The position numbers and the translations under genes were made by a program. The notes below the pieces were generated by a model that was not told the DNA's origin, searched no databases, and saw only the letters and a program-made list of their open reading frames with translations. This document shows, in pieces, positions 52,101-60,376 of a stretch of DNA of 64,000 nt. Source of the DNA: Polyangia bacterium (lineage in GTDB: Bacteria > Myxococcota_A > Polyangia > Nannocystales > Nannocystaceae); the NCBI GenBank assembly GCA_030430565.1, contig JAUIKS010000021.1, positions 124,001 through 188,000 on the forward strand, given 5' to 3'. Numbering within the stretch: the stretch's first letter is position 1; every line of letters begins with the position of its first letter.

Positions 52101-52320
52101 CCTCTACCCCGCTCATCGCCCCTTCGAGGCGCGCGACGATCGTCTCGTCGATGACCTCAGCGTCAGCGCCAGGGTAGCTCGCGCTGACACGGATCCGGTC
52201 GGACTCAAATTCCGGAAAGGTCTCCCGCTGCAGCTCGGGGAGCGAGAGCGCCCCGAGCAACAGAAACACCAACATCACCAGGTTGGCAGCCGTGGGGTGG
52301 CGCGCGAAGTAGGCGATCAC
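49108..52320 (-). CDS. RND-type efflux permease
   Basis: A 1,070-residue inner-membrane transporter with the two-fold RND pattern of about 12 membrane helices. MIAYFARHPTAANLVMLVFLLLGALSLPEL begins the first helix. MTMMGLLVALGLLMDDAIVLAENV (about 385-405) carries the paired Asp of the proton relay. LAGVVVNDSILLMMFIRGARARGEAPITAA and TIAGLIPLVFETSRQAQSLIPVA close the second half. Two large periplasmic loops carry the porter subdomains. The start is GTG, overlapping the adaptor stop by 4 bp (GTGA). The C-terminal 45 residues are charged and His-rich (EGYDHEQVHDETALGEQRD). It sits inside the insertion, so it is probably acquired. The family exports hydrophobic drugs or similar compounds; the actual substrate is unknown, and no outer-membrane factor is encoded nearby. 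Confidence 0.93.
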   Translation of the reverse strand: MIAYFARHPTAANLVMLVFLLLGALSLPELQRETFPEFESDRIRVSASYPGADAEVIDETIVARLEGAMSGVEGIDSVSSRSREGSASITIDVAGGHDVEHVLNDIKAAVEAVGDLPEGMEDAPSVAIRSRTASVASVAVTGPMSGQDLKRYCERVRRELLAEPEISLVSLAGFSTHQIKIQLDPAAMSRFGVGVNEVSETIRAQSLDTPLGALQSLEGELLVRYSDKRATPELLAKLVIKTGDSGGEVRLDSIADIEDTFAVESDQTFFNGQRAGTLVVSKTSSQDSLEVLAAIERVLARESEKKPEGVTLTIVNDVTSNISDRLELLVTNGLQGLILVFLTLWLFFNLRLAFWVTAGLPVSFLGAICVMHYTGQTLNMMTMMGLLVALGLLMDDAIVLAENVAAHRQRGKAPLQAAIDGVTEVAGGVFSSFVTTICVFIPLTAIEGRIGRTLQVIPAVLVAVLAVSLIEAFFVLPNHLGHIPPGANEGRLRARFDAGFARLREQGLGRIVDVAVRFRYATLGLTAAALIIASGLITSGVLRYQAFPDTEGDVVEYKLALSPGTSLEQTKHEVERVVQAAERVSLELSPEQPGGQELVKHTTVRFNYNRDVEETGPHLATVSVDLLSVEVRTTTLAEFSRAWREAIGPVKASAVTKLSAGGRRGPGGNPIEVRLQGDDLERLDEAATAVRQWFDSIEGTADLAQDLQPGAPQIRVHMRPGAGSTGLSGATLSQHIKSALSGVRVESMFVDGEEFEVFVELERSGRDTLADLEQLMIPVTGADGVVTVAPLAALADVELTRSFATVNRIAGARTVTVTGNIDREVVNLAATIQRFVEERVPTLEQEFPELRVAIGGELEQSEATVGSMERGLIIGLFAIFVLLAVQFRNYVEPVIVMLAIPFAFTGVIYGSVLIGTPLSTQAILGFVSLAGVVVNDSILLMMFIRGARARGEAPITAARSASRERFRAVLLTSVTTIAGLIPLVFETSRQAQSLIPVATSIVFGITASTVLVLVVLPAAYAVLGDLGLAHAPDVHEPPNSGGDADTIGSHAEGYDHEQVHDETALGEQRD

Positions 52321-53933
52321 GACTCCGCCTGCCCCCCCCGTGTGGCCGTGGTGAGGCGCTCGGCGGCGCTGTCATCCAGGCGGGGGGCCAGGAGCATTCC
52401 CGTCACTGCTGGCACGACATCGGTGAGAATGACTCGGTCACCTGGAGCGAGCCCGCTTGTCACGCACACGTAGTCCTCCTGCGTAAACGCGACCTCAACC
52501 GCACGCAGCTCGAGACGATTCCCATCGTCGGCGAGATGGACCACGCCGTTGTGCAGGGCCTCACGTGGGATGGCCTTACAGCCAGCTTGAGGCGCGCCCC
52601 ACAGTTCGACCTCAACGTGCATCCCGGGGGACAGGCGCGGCTGCCCGCGAACTCGATCCTCTGCGCGCTCTTCTGTACGCGCTACATCGCCATCTACACC
52701 GCGAGCTTCGCCGCGGCCCTGTGCATCGACTACATCGCCAGCTGTACCGCCCACGACACCACGACCCGCCCGGCGCCAGGGTTGGTCGATCTGGACGACG
52801 ACGCCCATCGTGTGTGTCGTGCTGTCGATCCCCTCAAAGCGTCTGAACTCGGCGGGCCAGCTCACGTCCATGCCCTGGCTCTTGAGGTGCACCTTCGCTG
52901 TGATCGAGCGCCAGCGCCCACGTCGCCGCTGACTCGTATCACCGGTGACGTCACCACGTTCGGTGCTGTCGTCTGCGCTCGCGGGCGCGGGCACGACCTC
53001 GTCGCCCCGAACTTCGCCTTCCCCTGGCTCGTGCCGATCGTCACCCGGCGTCAACTCGGTCGCATCACCCGCTTCCGCCCGTCGACGGCCGCGCCCACGC
53101 TGGCTTCGCAACGGCGTGATACTGGCGATGGGAAACTGCGCAGGGACCTCCATGACATCGACGGCGTCGCCCGTCACCAGGACCTGACCTGCGCTCACGG
53201 CCTGTCCCTCGATCGCGTTGACCTCACGGAGTCGCATGGTAAAGGGCGCGACGATTTCGGTGCGCGCGAGATCGAGTGCGGCACCCTTGACCCCCGCCTT
53301 TTGCTGCTGAAGGTTGGCCTCCAGCACCTTGCGACTCGCGGGCAGCTCTTGAAGCGTGTTCTTGTAGCCTTGGACCGAGCGTTCGGCGTTCAGGACCTCA
53401 CGCTCGGCTGCCTCAACCTCGACAAGCGGGACCGTGTTCTGGTTGTAGAGCGACTGTAGACGCTCGAGGTCCTTGCGCGCGAGCGCGAGCACTTTTTGTT
53501 CGACCTTGAGGTTGGCGCGTGCGCTCTTCTCCTTTGCCTTCAACTCGCCGATCTGGGCCCGCACCGCCTTGACCGTCGCCTCGGTCTTCGTCTTCTCCAG
53601 CTCGTAGCTGCCCGGGTCGATCGTGTAGAGTATCGTGCCCTCACGGATCAGCCGACCGACTTCGAGGCGTTCGTTTGCCTCGACGATTTTTCCGCCGACC
53701 TCAGCCAGCCCCTGCCAGTTCCGCTGCGCCTCAACGACTCCGTAGCCCACTGCCCGCGGGACCGCGGCGTACTCGGCGACCTCGAGCACACGGACGGGCT
53801 GACCGGACTGGCGTGGGGGTCGACGTTTTGTATTGTCGTCGGTGCGATGTAGCCACGCGAACACGATGACCCCGGCGGCGGTCAAGCCGGAGAACACCAG
53901 GACGCGGCGGAGTACTGTGGGGAGTGATGACAC
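52317..53933 (-). CDS. RND periplasmic adaptor with two low-complexity inserts
   Basis: A 538-residue HlyD/MexA-type membrane-fusion protein starting with GTG. An N-terminal membrane anchor (VLVFSGLTAAGVIVFAWL) is followed by the barrel-sandwich/lipoyl half (YGVVEAQRNWQGLAEVGGKIVE) and a helical hairpin (VRAQIGELKAKEKSARANLKVEQ). The second lipoyl half, ending IVAPFTMRLREVNAIEGQAVSAGQVL, precedes the beta-barrel. Two unusual insertions interrupt the C-terminal half: an Arg/Asp/Glu-rich stretch (about 285-340) and another after QIDQPWRR (about 393-435). Between and after them the family pattern resumes (FEGIDSTTHTMGVVVQIDQP; LSPGMHVEVELWG). The inserts may be real loops or degenerating sequence. 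It is cotranscribed with the permease and links it to an outer-membrane channel. Confidence 0.87.
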   Translation of the reverse strand: MSSLPTVLRRVLVFSGLTAAGVIVFAWLHRTDDNTKRRPPRQSGQPVRVLEVAEYAAVPRAVGYGVVEAQRNWQGLAEVGGKIVEANERLEVGRLIREGTILYTIDPGSYELEKTKTEATVKAVRAQIGELKAKEKSARANLKVEQKVLALARKDLERLQSLYNQNTVPLVEVEAAEREVLNAERSVQGYKNTLQELPASRKVLEANLQQQKAGVKGAALDLARTEIVAPFTMRLREVNAIEGQAVSAGQVLVTGDAVDVMEVPAQFPIASITPLRSQRGRGRRRAEAGDATELTPGDDRHEPGEGEVRGDEVVPAPASADDSTERGDVTGDTSQRRRGRWRSITAKVHLKSQGMDVSWPAEFRRFEGIDSTTHTMGVVVQIDQPWRRAGRGVVGGTAGDVVDAQGRGEARGVDGDVARTEERAEDRVRGQPRLSPGMHVEVELWGAPQAGCKAIPREALHNGVVHLADDGNRLELRAVEVAFTQEDYVCVTSGLAPGDRVILTDVVPAVTGMLLAPRLDDSAAERLTTATRGGQAES

Positions 53934-54445
53934 TGGTCAACATGAATCGTATAGAAAAATAAAAATCATAATCGCTCAGAGTGTAAAGCTCACGCAAATC
54001 CCCCGTGACGTGCGGACGTGAGCGCTTCACAAGGCCGACTCCACCGGTCGCCCGACTTCGGCTCCGCTGCGCTGCGCTGCGCTGCGGTGTCGATCTCTAC
54101 TGTGAAACCACAAGGTGTTCGCGATCGTGTCACGGCTGTGCCTCGACTGATACTGGCGCTACGCAAGGAGTCTCCATACCTAAGACGGGACGAGAGCGAA
54201 GGTCGATAGGTTGTGCTGCGTCGGTCTTCGTGTTTGCGATGGTTGTGCACGTTGACGCCGGCTGTGATCGTGGCGTGGACGATCAACCAACTTCGACGAG
54301 CGCGCGTGCGGAGGACCCAGCACCCTCGACGACGCGATCGAGGCCCTTGGGAGGTCGTCGTGGCGCTGGAACCACGACGGAACCGCGGGAACGCGCTCCC
54401 GAATTGCTTAGCTTAGTCAGCCTCTTACGCGGTTCTTACGGTTTC
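53934..54445. other. Right end of insertion, gene-free promoter region
   Basis: 512 bp. An AT-rich block (about 53941-53985, GAATCGTATAGAAAAATAAA and on) just upstream of the adaptor start is the probable promoter of the leftward efflux operon. A (GCTGC)4 microsatellite lies at about 54066-54085. The last 30 bases contain CTTACGCGGTTCTTACGG, an imperfect direct repeat next to the right junction. No gene is convincing; an open frame across 54005-54448 has no protein-like features. Confidence 0.6.
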
Positions 54446-54455
54446 TAAGCCCGAC
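54446..54455. repeat. Right 10-bp direct repeat of insertion
   Basis: TAAGCCCGAC, the second copy of 48721-48730. It is followed directly by AACGTGATGATC, coding the NVMI that continues the kinase motif DFKPDNVMI. Confidence 0.9.
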
Positions 54456-56963
54456 AACGTGATGATCGGCGGCGACGGGCGCGTGCGCGTTATGGACTTC
54501 GGGCTCGCGCGGGCGCACGGCGAGCCCCAGCGTGGGCGGGCGGAGCCGCTGGAGCTGACGACGACCGGCGCGCAGCGCCTCACCGCCGAGGTGACGCACG
54601 CGGGGGCGATCATGGGGACTCCGGCCTATATGTCCCCAGAGCAATTTCGTGGCGAGCTCGTCACGGAGGCCGCGGACCAGTTCGCGTTCTGCGTCTCGCT
54701 GTGGGAGCTGCTGTACGGCCTCGCCCCGTTCGCGGGCGAGAGCGTCCCCGCGTTGGCGCACGCGGTCCACGCGGGCGAGCTTCGGGCGCCTCCGCGGGGT
54801 CGCCGGGCGCCGCGGTGGCTACGGGCGGTGTGCGAGCGCGGGCTCTCGCCTGACCCCGCGCGCAGGTTCCCGTCGATGGACGCGCTGCTCGACGCGCTGA
54901 GCTCGGGGCAGCGGGGCGCTCGCGTCCGCCGCGTCGCGGCCACGCTCGGCGCGCTCGCGCTGCTCGGGATCGGGATCTTCGGGGCGCGTCACGTCGAGCG
55001 GGGGCGCGCGGCGGCGGCGTGTGAGCGGGCGCGTCACGAGGTCGAGCAGACCTGGGACGCGTCGGCGCGCGATCGGGTCCGCGTCGCGCTGCTCGCCACG
55101 GGGCTCAGCTTCGCCGAGACCTCGGCCGCGAACGTGCTGTCGCGGCTCGACGGCTACGCCGAGGCGTGGGGCGCGGGGCGCGAGCGCGTCTGTCTCAATC
55201 GACATGTCGATCGGCGCTGGAGCGACGACGTGCACGCGCGCGCGCGGTGGTGCCTCGAGGATCGTCGCTTGGTGCTCGAGGCGCTCGTCGAGGAGTTCTC
55301 CGCCGCCGACGAGGCGGTCGCGCAGAACGCGGTCGCGGCGGCGGCGAATCTCGAGGGCGTCGCGCGGTGCCTCGACGAGTCCGCGGTGGCGCGCTTCGGC
55401 GCGCCGCCGACGGAGCACGTCGAGACGATTCAGTCGATCCGCGCGCAGCTCTCGAAGGCCGAGGCGCTCACGCTGGCGGGTCAGTACGAGCGCGGGCGGG
55501 TCGTCGCCGAGGACGCGCTGGGGCGCGCCGAGTCGCTCGAGTGGCGGCCGCTCATCGCCAGCGTGCGCGCGCACGTCGGCGTCCTGCAGGAGCGGAGCGG
55601 GGCGTTTGACGACGCGGTGGCGAGCTTGAAGGACGCGTACTTCGAGGCCGCCGAGGAGGGCGCGTCCGAGGTCGCCGAGCTGGCCGCGAGCGCGCTGGTG
55701 TACACGCTCGGCTACAAGAAGGCGGCGTACGACGAGGGCTTGACCTGGGCCCGGCTCGCGGAGCTCGAGCTGCGCGCGGACTTCGACGAGGGCGAGCGGG
55801 CGCTCCGGCGCGCGCAGCTCGAGCACAACCGCGCGGCGGTCCTGTACTCGAGGGGGAGCTTCGAGGAGGCGCGGGACCTCTACCTCACCTCGGTCGAGCT
55901 GCGCGAGCGCGCGCTCGGGCCGGGGCATCCAGAGATCGGGCGGAGCCTCAGCAACCTCGCGGCGTCGTACCTCGCGCTCGGCGACCTCGAGCGCGCGCTG
56001 GACTCGTACACGCGGGTGCGCGCGATCTACGAGGAGGCCCTCGGCGCAGAGCACCCGCGCGTCGCGTTCTGCCTCACCGGCATCGCCAACATCCACAAGC
56101 AGCGGCGGCGCTTCGACGAGGCGCGGGCGCTCTACGAGCGCGTGTTGGTCATCCGCGAGCGGGCGCTCGGGGCGGAGCACCCGGAGGTCGGGCTGGCGCT
56201 CGGGAACGCGGCGAACGCCGACCTGCGCGTCGGCGAGCTCGACCGGGCGCGGCGCAGGCTCGAGCGCGCGATGGCGATCTTCGAGCGCGCGCACGGGCCC
56301 AAGCATCCGCACGTCGCGTCGACGCAGCTCAACCTGGCCCTCGTGCTGACGCGGACGCTGCGCTACGACGAGGCGGAGGCGCTGTACGAGCGCGCGCTCG
56401 AGGGCTTTGAGTCGACCGTCGGCCCGGAGCACGCCAACGTGGCGCTGGTGCTGGTCAACCTCGGTAACCTGTATATAAAGACAGAAAACACCGCGCGCGC
56501 GGCCGAGGTCCTCGAGCGCGCGCGGGCGATCGAGCTGAGTCGAGGCGGCGGCGAGCTCATCGAGAACCCGACGCTGCTAGTGAACCTGGGGGCGCTGGAG
56601 GAGAGCCGAGGCGAGCACGCCGCCGCGCGGGCGCGCTACGAGCAGGTGCTCGCGCTCGGGGAGCGCAGCGACGACCCGGCGGTCGAGGCGCTCGCGCGCG
56701 GTCACCTGGCGCGGCTGGAGCTGGCGCTCGGGCGGCCGGCGCTCGCCGTGCCGCACGCTGAGCGCGCGCTGGCGCTGGCGCTCGAGGACGGCGCGACCGG
56801 GCTCGCGGAGTACCGCTTCACGCTCGCGCAGGCGCTGTCGGGCGCGGGGCGAGAGCGGAGCCGCGCGCGCGCGCTCGCCGAGGCCGCCGCCGACGAGCTG
56901 CGTCGCGTTGAGCACGCGGCCGAGCGCGTCGCGGAGCTCGAGCGCTGGCTCGCCGCGCGCTAG
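54446..56963 (+). pseudogene. Split TPR kinase, downstream part (C-lobe and TPRs)
   Basis: It picks up the kinase exactly where the upstream part ends. NVMIGGDGRVRVMDFGLARAHG includes the DFG, then GTPAYMSPEQFRGELVTEAADQFAF and the rest of the C-lobe. A membrane span (about residues 165-183 of this part, VAATLGALALLGIGIFGA) follows. The last 500 residues are kinesin-light-chain-type TPRs (ERALGAEHPEVGLALGNAAN, TVGPEHANVALVLVNLGNLY). No stop, frameshift or decay is visible over 835 codons, so the interruption is recent or reversible. On its own the part could be translated from GTG 54459, giving a TPR membrane protein with a headless kinase. Domain order matches the intact paralogue at 5208. 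Confidence 0.9.
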
Positions 56964-57048
56964 CTTCCGTCGCTCGTGGGCGTGTACTTCTGAGCCGGCG
57001 GTGTTGGTATGTACAATCATCTCCATGTCAACGTCGAGGATGAGCTCC

Positions 57049-58740
57049 ATGAACACGGGCGTCGCGCGGGTCTCTGTGTGCGGGCTGCTCTTCGCGGCGG
57101 CCGTGAGCTGCGGCGACTCGAGCGCGAGCAGCGAGAGCGGCCTGTCGGGCTCCGAGAGCGGCGCCGCGCCCTCGACGGGCGCGAGCGCGCCGGGTCCGAG
57201 CACGTCCTCCGGCGCGAGCGGGAGCGGCGGCGACTTGAGCTCGTCGGGCTCGTCGGGCGGCCTCGAGCCGAAGTACGACGTCGGCGCGGCGCAGGACTTC
57301 GGCGACGACACGGGCGAGCCGCCGCCGCCGAGCTGCAAGGTCGTCGACGATATGAACGCGGGCGGGAGCTGCGACGAGGAGTCGCCGCCGGACAGCTTCG
57401 AGCCCGACGTGCAGTGGTCGTGGACCTCGGCCGAAGATCCCTACAGCGTCGTGACCCCGCTCGTGGCGAACTTCACCGACGATAACCTGGACGGCGAGAT
57501 CGACCTGTGCGATCGGCCAGACATCCTGATCGTCGCCAAGCCCGAGTTCCAGAACCCGCCGCTCCCGGGGCACCTCTACCTGCTCGACGGCCTGACGGGC
57601 GAGCTCCACTTCAAGATCGAGGACGAGGTCAACGGCGCCGCGACCCCGGCGATCGGCGACATCGACGGCGACGGCCTCGTCGAGATCGTGCACATGGACA
57701 CCTCGCGGCGCCTGGTCGCCTACGAGCACGACGGCGCGCACAAGTGGACCGGCGCGGTCGTGCCCAAGACCAACGACTTCCACGGCGCCGCGCTCGCGCT
57801 CGCGGACGTCGACAACGACGGGGACGTCGAGATCGCGGCCGCGGCGAGCTTGTTCGATCATCAGGGCGCGCTGCTGTGGCAGCGGGATGATCTGATCTCG
57901 ATCGTCAGCGCGACGACCCTCGCCGACCTCGACGGGGACGACGACCTCGAGGTGGTGCTCGGCGCGAGCGCGTATCACCACGACGGCGCGCTCTACTACG
58001 CGCGCCCCGAGCTCTCGGGCGGCTACCCGCAGGTCGCGGACCTCGACGACGACCCTTGGCCCGAGGTGCTGCTCACGAACTCCGAGGGGATCTCGGTGCT
58101 CGAGCACGACGGCGCGGTCAAGTACAAGGAGCTGCGCCCGACGGGCGATCCGCCCAACGGCTTGACGTGGGCGCGCCCGGCGACCGTGCACGACTTCGAC
58201 GGCGACGGCGTGTCAGAATTCGCGCTGTCCTCGTCCTCGCACTACTCGGTCTACGAGCGCGACGCGACGTTGGTGTGGACGGCGGAGATCGAGGACCCCT
58301 CGGGGATCGCGGCGGGCACCGCCTTCGACTTCCTCGGCGACGGGGTGGCCGAGGCGATGTACGCGGACGAGTTCTGGATGTTTATCTACGGCGGGGGCGG
58401 GCAGCCGCTGCTGCAGGTGCCTCGCACGAGCCGCACGCTGATCGAGTACCCGGTGGTCGCGGATGTCGACAACGACGGCTCGGCCGAGATCATCGTCGTC
58501 TCGAACGAGACGACCGGCAACGAGGCGGACGGCCTGACCGTGCAGGTGATCCGCGACAAGCGAGACCGCTGGATCCAGGCGCGGCGGATCTGGAATCAGC
58601 ACACCTACCACGTGACGAACGTGCGTGAAGACGGCACGATCCCGCAGGTCGAGCCGCGCAGCTGGGAGTGGCTCAACACGTTTCGCACGAACGCGCAGAT
58701 CGAGGGCGGCGGGGTGTGCAAACCCGCGCCTCCGGGGTAG
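57049..58740 (+). CDS. FG-GAP/VCBS repeat surface lipoprotein
   Basis: A 563-residue protein. ATG 57049 (MNTGVARVSV) was chosen because GAGG lies 8-10 bases upstream; ATGs at 57025 and 57040 are alternatives. The lipobox FAAAVSC (Cys about 20) is followed by a Ser/Gly/Ala stalk (SSGASGSGGDLSSSGSSGG). FG-GAP-type propeller repeats carry Asp-rich loops: DIDGDGLVEIVHMD, DVDNDGDVEIAAAAS, DLDGDDDLEVVLGAS, DFDGDGVSEFALSS, DVDNDGSAEIIVVSN. The end is RRIWNQHTYHVTNVREDG, a motif shared with the paralogue at 24755. That protein continues into an extra beta domain, absent here. It is probably outer-membrane attached and involved in adhesion. It lies 85 bp after the split kinase. Confidence 0.87.
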   Translation: MNTGVARVSVCGLLFAAAVSCGDSSASSESGLSGSESGAAPSTGASAPGPSTSSGASGSGGDLSSSGSSGGLEPKYDVGAAQDFGDDTGEPPPPSCKVVDDMNAGGSCDEESPPDSFEPDVQWSWTSAEDPYSVVTPLVANFTDDNLDGEIDLCDRPDILIVAKPEFQNPPLPGHLYLLDGLTGELHFKIEDEVNGAATPAIGDIDGDGLVEIVHMDTSRRLVAYEHDGAHKWTGAVVPKTNDFHGAALALADVDNDGDVEIAAAASLFDHQGALLWQRDDLISIVSATTLADLDGDDDLEVVLGASAYHHDGALYYARPELSGGYPQVADLDDDPWPEVLLTNSEGISVLEHDGAVKYKELRPTGDPPNGLTWARPATVHDFDGDGVSEFALSSSSHYSVYERDATLVWTAEIEDPSGIAAGTAFDFLGDGVAEAMYADEFWMFIYGGGGQPLLQVPRTSRTLIEYPVVADVDNDGSAEIIVVSNETTGNEADGLTVQVIRDKRDRWIQARRIWNQHTYHVTNVREDGTIPQVEPRSWEWLNTFRTNAQIEGGGVCKPAPPG

Positions 58741-58762
58741 CGGCTCGACGCGCGCGGCGTCG

Positions 58763-58795
58763 TTGATCCCTGTCCAAAAAGACTTGTAGGATCAA
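58763..58795. promoter_or_regulatory. TTGATCC-N19-GGATCAA inverted repeat before start codon
   Basis: Perfect 7-bp arms with a 19-bp AT-rich spacer. The right arm ends 3 bp before the GTG start at 58799. In RNA it could hide the ribosome-binding region; as DNA it could be an operator. The arm spacing equals that of the repeat at 8310-8346. Confidence 0.5.
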
Positions 58796-58798
58796 GGT

Positions 58799-59881
58799 GT
58801 GCTGACGAGCGACTTTGTCCAACGGCTCACCGCGCGGTCGCTGCACCTCACGTTGCTCGGCCTCGCCGCCGCGGGCTGCTTCAGCGACGCCGGGGGATCG
58901 AGCGCGAGCGAGGGCGGGACGAGCGAGGCCGACGCGAGCGAGAGCGGGACCAGCGGCGGCGACGTGAGCGTCAGCGCGACGGCGCCGGCGAGCTCCGACG
59001 CGAGCGGCGCGACGAGCGACGACCTGGGGACGACCGGGGGATCGAGCTCGACCACGGCCGCGCCCGGGATGTGCGGAGGCAGCTGCGTGGAGGAGGCGCC
59101 CGAGGGGTGGCTCGGGCCCGTGGCCGCGCGCGAGAACGACGCCGGCGCCTCGAGCCCGGGCTGCCAAGGTGGCTTCCCGGACATGGTGTGGGCGCTGTAC
59201 GGCGAGCTGACGGCGGAGGGCGCGTGCGCCTGCAGCTGCGAGTTCACCTCGGACGGCTGCGGACCGACGAGCGTGTACTTCTACGAGGGCGGCTGCGGCG
59301 GGGCGCCGGTTCAGGTCAGCGTGCTCGACAGCGACGCGTGCCAAATTTGGTTTGGGGACTCGCTCGGCGGCTGGTCCGTCGACGCGGCGCCGCACCTCGG
59401 CAGTTGCGCCCCCGAGATCACGCCAGCGCTCGAGGACGCGGCCTTCGCGACGCGGTGGAGCGCGTGCGGGGGCGGCGTGTTCACCGACGAGTGCGACGAG
59501 GGGGTGTGCGCGCCGGCGCCCCCGGACGGCTACGACAAGCTGTGCGTGTACCGAGAGGGCGAGCACGCGTGCCCGCCGGGCGCGTACTCGAGCCAGGAGA
59601 CGCGCTACAGCTCGATCGACGACACGCGCTCGTGTGATGGGGCGGACTGCGCGTGCGGCCCCGTCGAGGGGGACTGCGACACCGCGCTGAAGCTCTCGTC
59701 CGAGGGGTGCGAGATCCCGAAGGCGACGGTCTTCCAGGATTGCAGCGTGGGCAGCCAGATCGGCTCGTACCACCTCGAGGCCCAGCCGAACCCGGGGACG
59801 TCGTGCCCGCCCGTGGCCGACGAGGTGCCGCCGAGCGGCGGCGCGCAGGGCCTCGGCGCGGTGACGTTCTGCTGCATGTGA
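58799..59881 (+). CDS. Cys-rich predicted lipoprotein
   Basis: A 360-residue protein starting with GTG 58799. The signal is LHLTLLGLAAAGC (Cys about 25). A Ser/Ala/Glu stalk (GGTSEADASESGTSGGDVS) leads to a large Cys-rich mature region (about 95-360) with some 25 Cys in pairs and short loops: GMCGGSCVEEAPEGWLGPVA, CACSCEFTSDGC, EHACPPGAY, CEIPKATVFQDC. CSVGSQIGSYHLEAQPNPGTSCPP precedes the C-terminal VTFCCM. I do not recognise a family; the pattern fits disulfide-rich surface proteins widespread in this group. It follows the FG-GAP gene by 58 bp with an inverted repeat in between. Function unknown. Confidence 0.72.
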   Translation: MLTSDFVQRLTARSLHLTLLGLAAAGCFSDAGGSSASEGGTSEADASESGTSGGDVSVSATAPASSDASGATSDDLGTTGGSSSTTAAPGMCGGSCVEEAPEGWLGPVAARENDAGASSPGCQGGFPDMVWALYGELTAEGACACSCEFTSDGCGPTSVYFYEGGCGGAPVQVSVLDSDACQIWFGDSLGGWSVDAAPHLGSCAPEITPALEDAAFATRWSACGGGVFTDECDEGVCAPAPPDGYDKLCVYREGEHACPPGAYSSQETRYSSIDDTRSCDGADCACGPVEGDCDTALKLSSEGCEIPKATVFQDCSVGSQIGSYHLEAQPNPGTSCPPVADEVPPSGGAQGLGAVTFCCM

Positions 59882-59932
59882 CCGCGCGCCGTCGCGGGTC
59901 GGGCCGGGCCGGTCCGCGCGGCCGCGAGCCGC

Positions 59933-60376
59933 TCAGGCCGTGAAGGCGATCACGACCGTGTGGATCGCGACCGCGAGCAGCGCGAGCGAGGACAGCGCGA
60001 ACGAGAGCGTTCGCCAGGGCTGCACGCCCTTGAGGTAGGCCAGCGAGTGGGTCCAGCGGAAGAAGGTGAAGGCGGCGAGCAGCGCGATCGCGACGGTCGA
60101 CGGCGGGCTCACGAGCACGTACAGCAGGCCGGCCGCGAGGAAGGGCGGGATGTTCTCGAGCGCGTTGCGGTGCGCGCGGACGAAGCGGGCGGCGGGGTCC
60201 TCGCCGGAGACCAGCGAGCCGCCTGGGTTCACCTTCGCGTCCTCCGGGTTGAGCATGTACTTCGCCTTGGAGCGATTCGCCGCGGTTGCGCCAGCGAGGA
60301 AGAGCAAATTCAAGACCAGCGCGGCCGAGCACGCGGCGTAGGCTTGAAACGGGGTGGTTTGCACGATCTCGAGCAT
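59933..60376 (-). CDS. MAPEG-family membrane protein
   Basis: A 147-residue protein with four hydrophobic segments. The MAPEG signature region is recognisable in FVRAHRNALENIPPFLAAGLLYVL (about 65-88), where the Arg-x-x-Arg-Asn-x-x-Glu-Asn pattern binds glutathione in microsomal glutathione S-transferase 1-like members. The first helix is YAACSAALVLNLLFLAGATAAN; the last is LSSLALLAVAIHTVVIAF. Length is typical (about 130-160). It is probably an inner-membrane glutathione-dependent transferase or peroxidase, if the organism has a suitable thiol. It is convergent with the Cys-rich lipoprotein gene and apparently monocistronic. Confidence 0.9.
   Translation of the reverse strand: MLEIVQTTPFQAYAACSAALVLNLLFLAGATAANRSKAKYMLNPEDAKVNPGGSLVSGEDPAARFVRAHRNALENIPPFLAAGLLYVLVSPPSTVAIALLAAFTFFRWTHSLAYLKGVQPWRTLSFALSSLALLAVAIHTVVIAFTA

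Larger units (their letters stand above)
48721..54455. mobile_element. 5.7-kb insertion carrying an RND efflux operon
   Basis: DNA between two copies of TAAGCCCGAC interrupts a kinase gene in the catalytic loop. The insert (48731-54445 plus one repeat) has lower GC than its surroundings and carries only two genes, both leftward: an RND permease and its periplasmic adaptor. About 0.38 kb and 0.51 kb of gene-free DNA lie at the ends. No transposase, integrase, resolvase or terminal inverted repeat can be seen; the outermost bases (TGCACAGGCG on the left, CTTACGGTTTC on the right) are not complementary. It is therefore either a non-autonomous or decayed element, or DNA brought in by recombination. 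Removal of the insert with one repeat restores the reading frame exactly. Confidence 0.75.

Noticed and set aside
48731..54445. Terminal inverted repeats or transposase for the RND insertion
   Set aside because: The outer 30 bases at each end are not complementary, and no mobility gene is found in six frames. It is therefore not called a transposon or IS.
54005..54448. 147-codon frame at the right end of the insertion, considered as a possible recombinase or cargo gene
   Set aside because: No Tyr- or Ser-recombinase or DDE motifs, odd composition, crosses a (GCTGC)4 microsatellite and runs into the junction.
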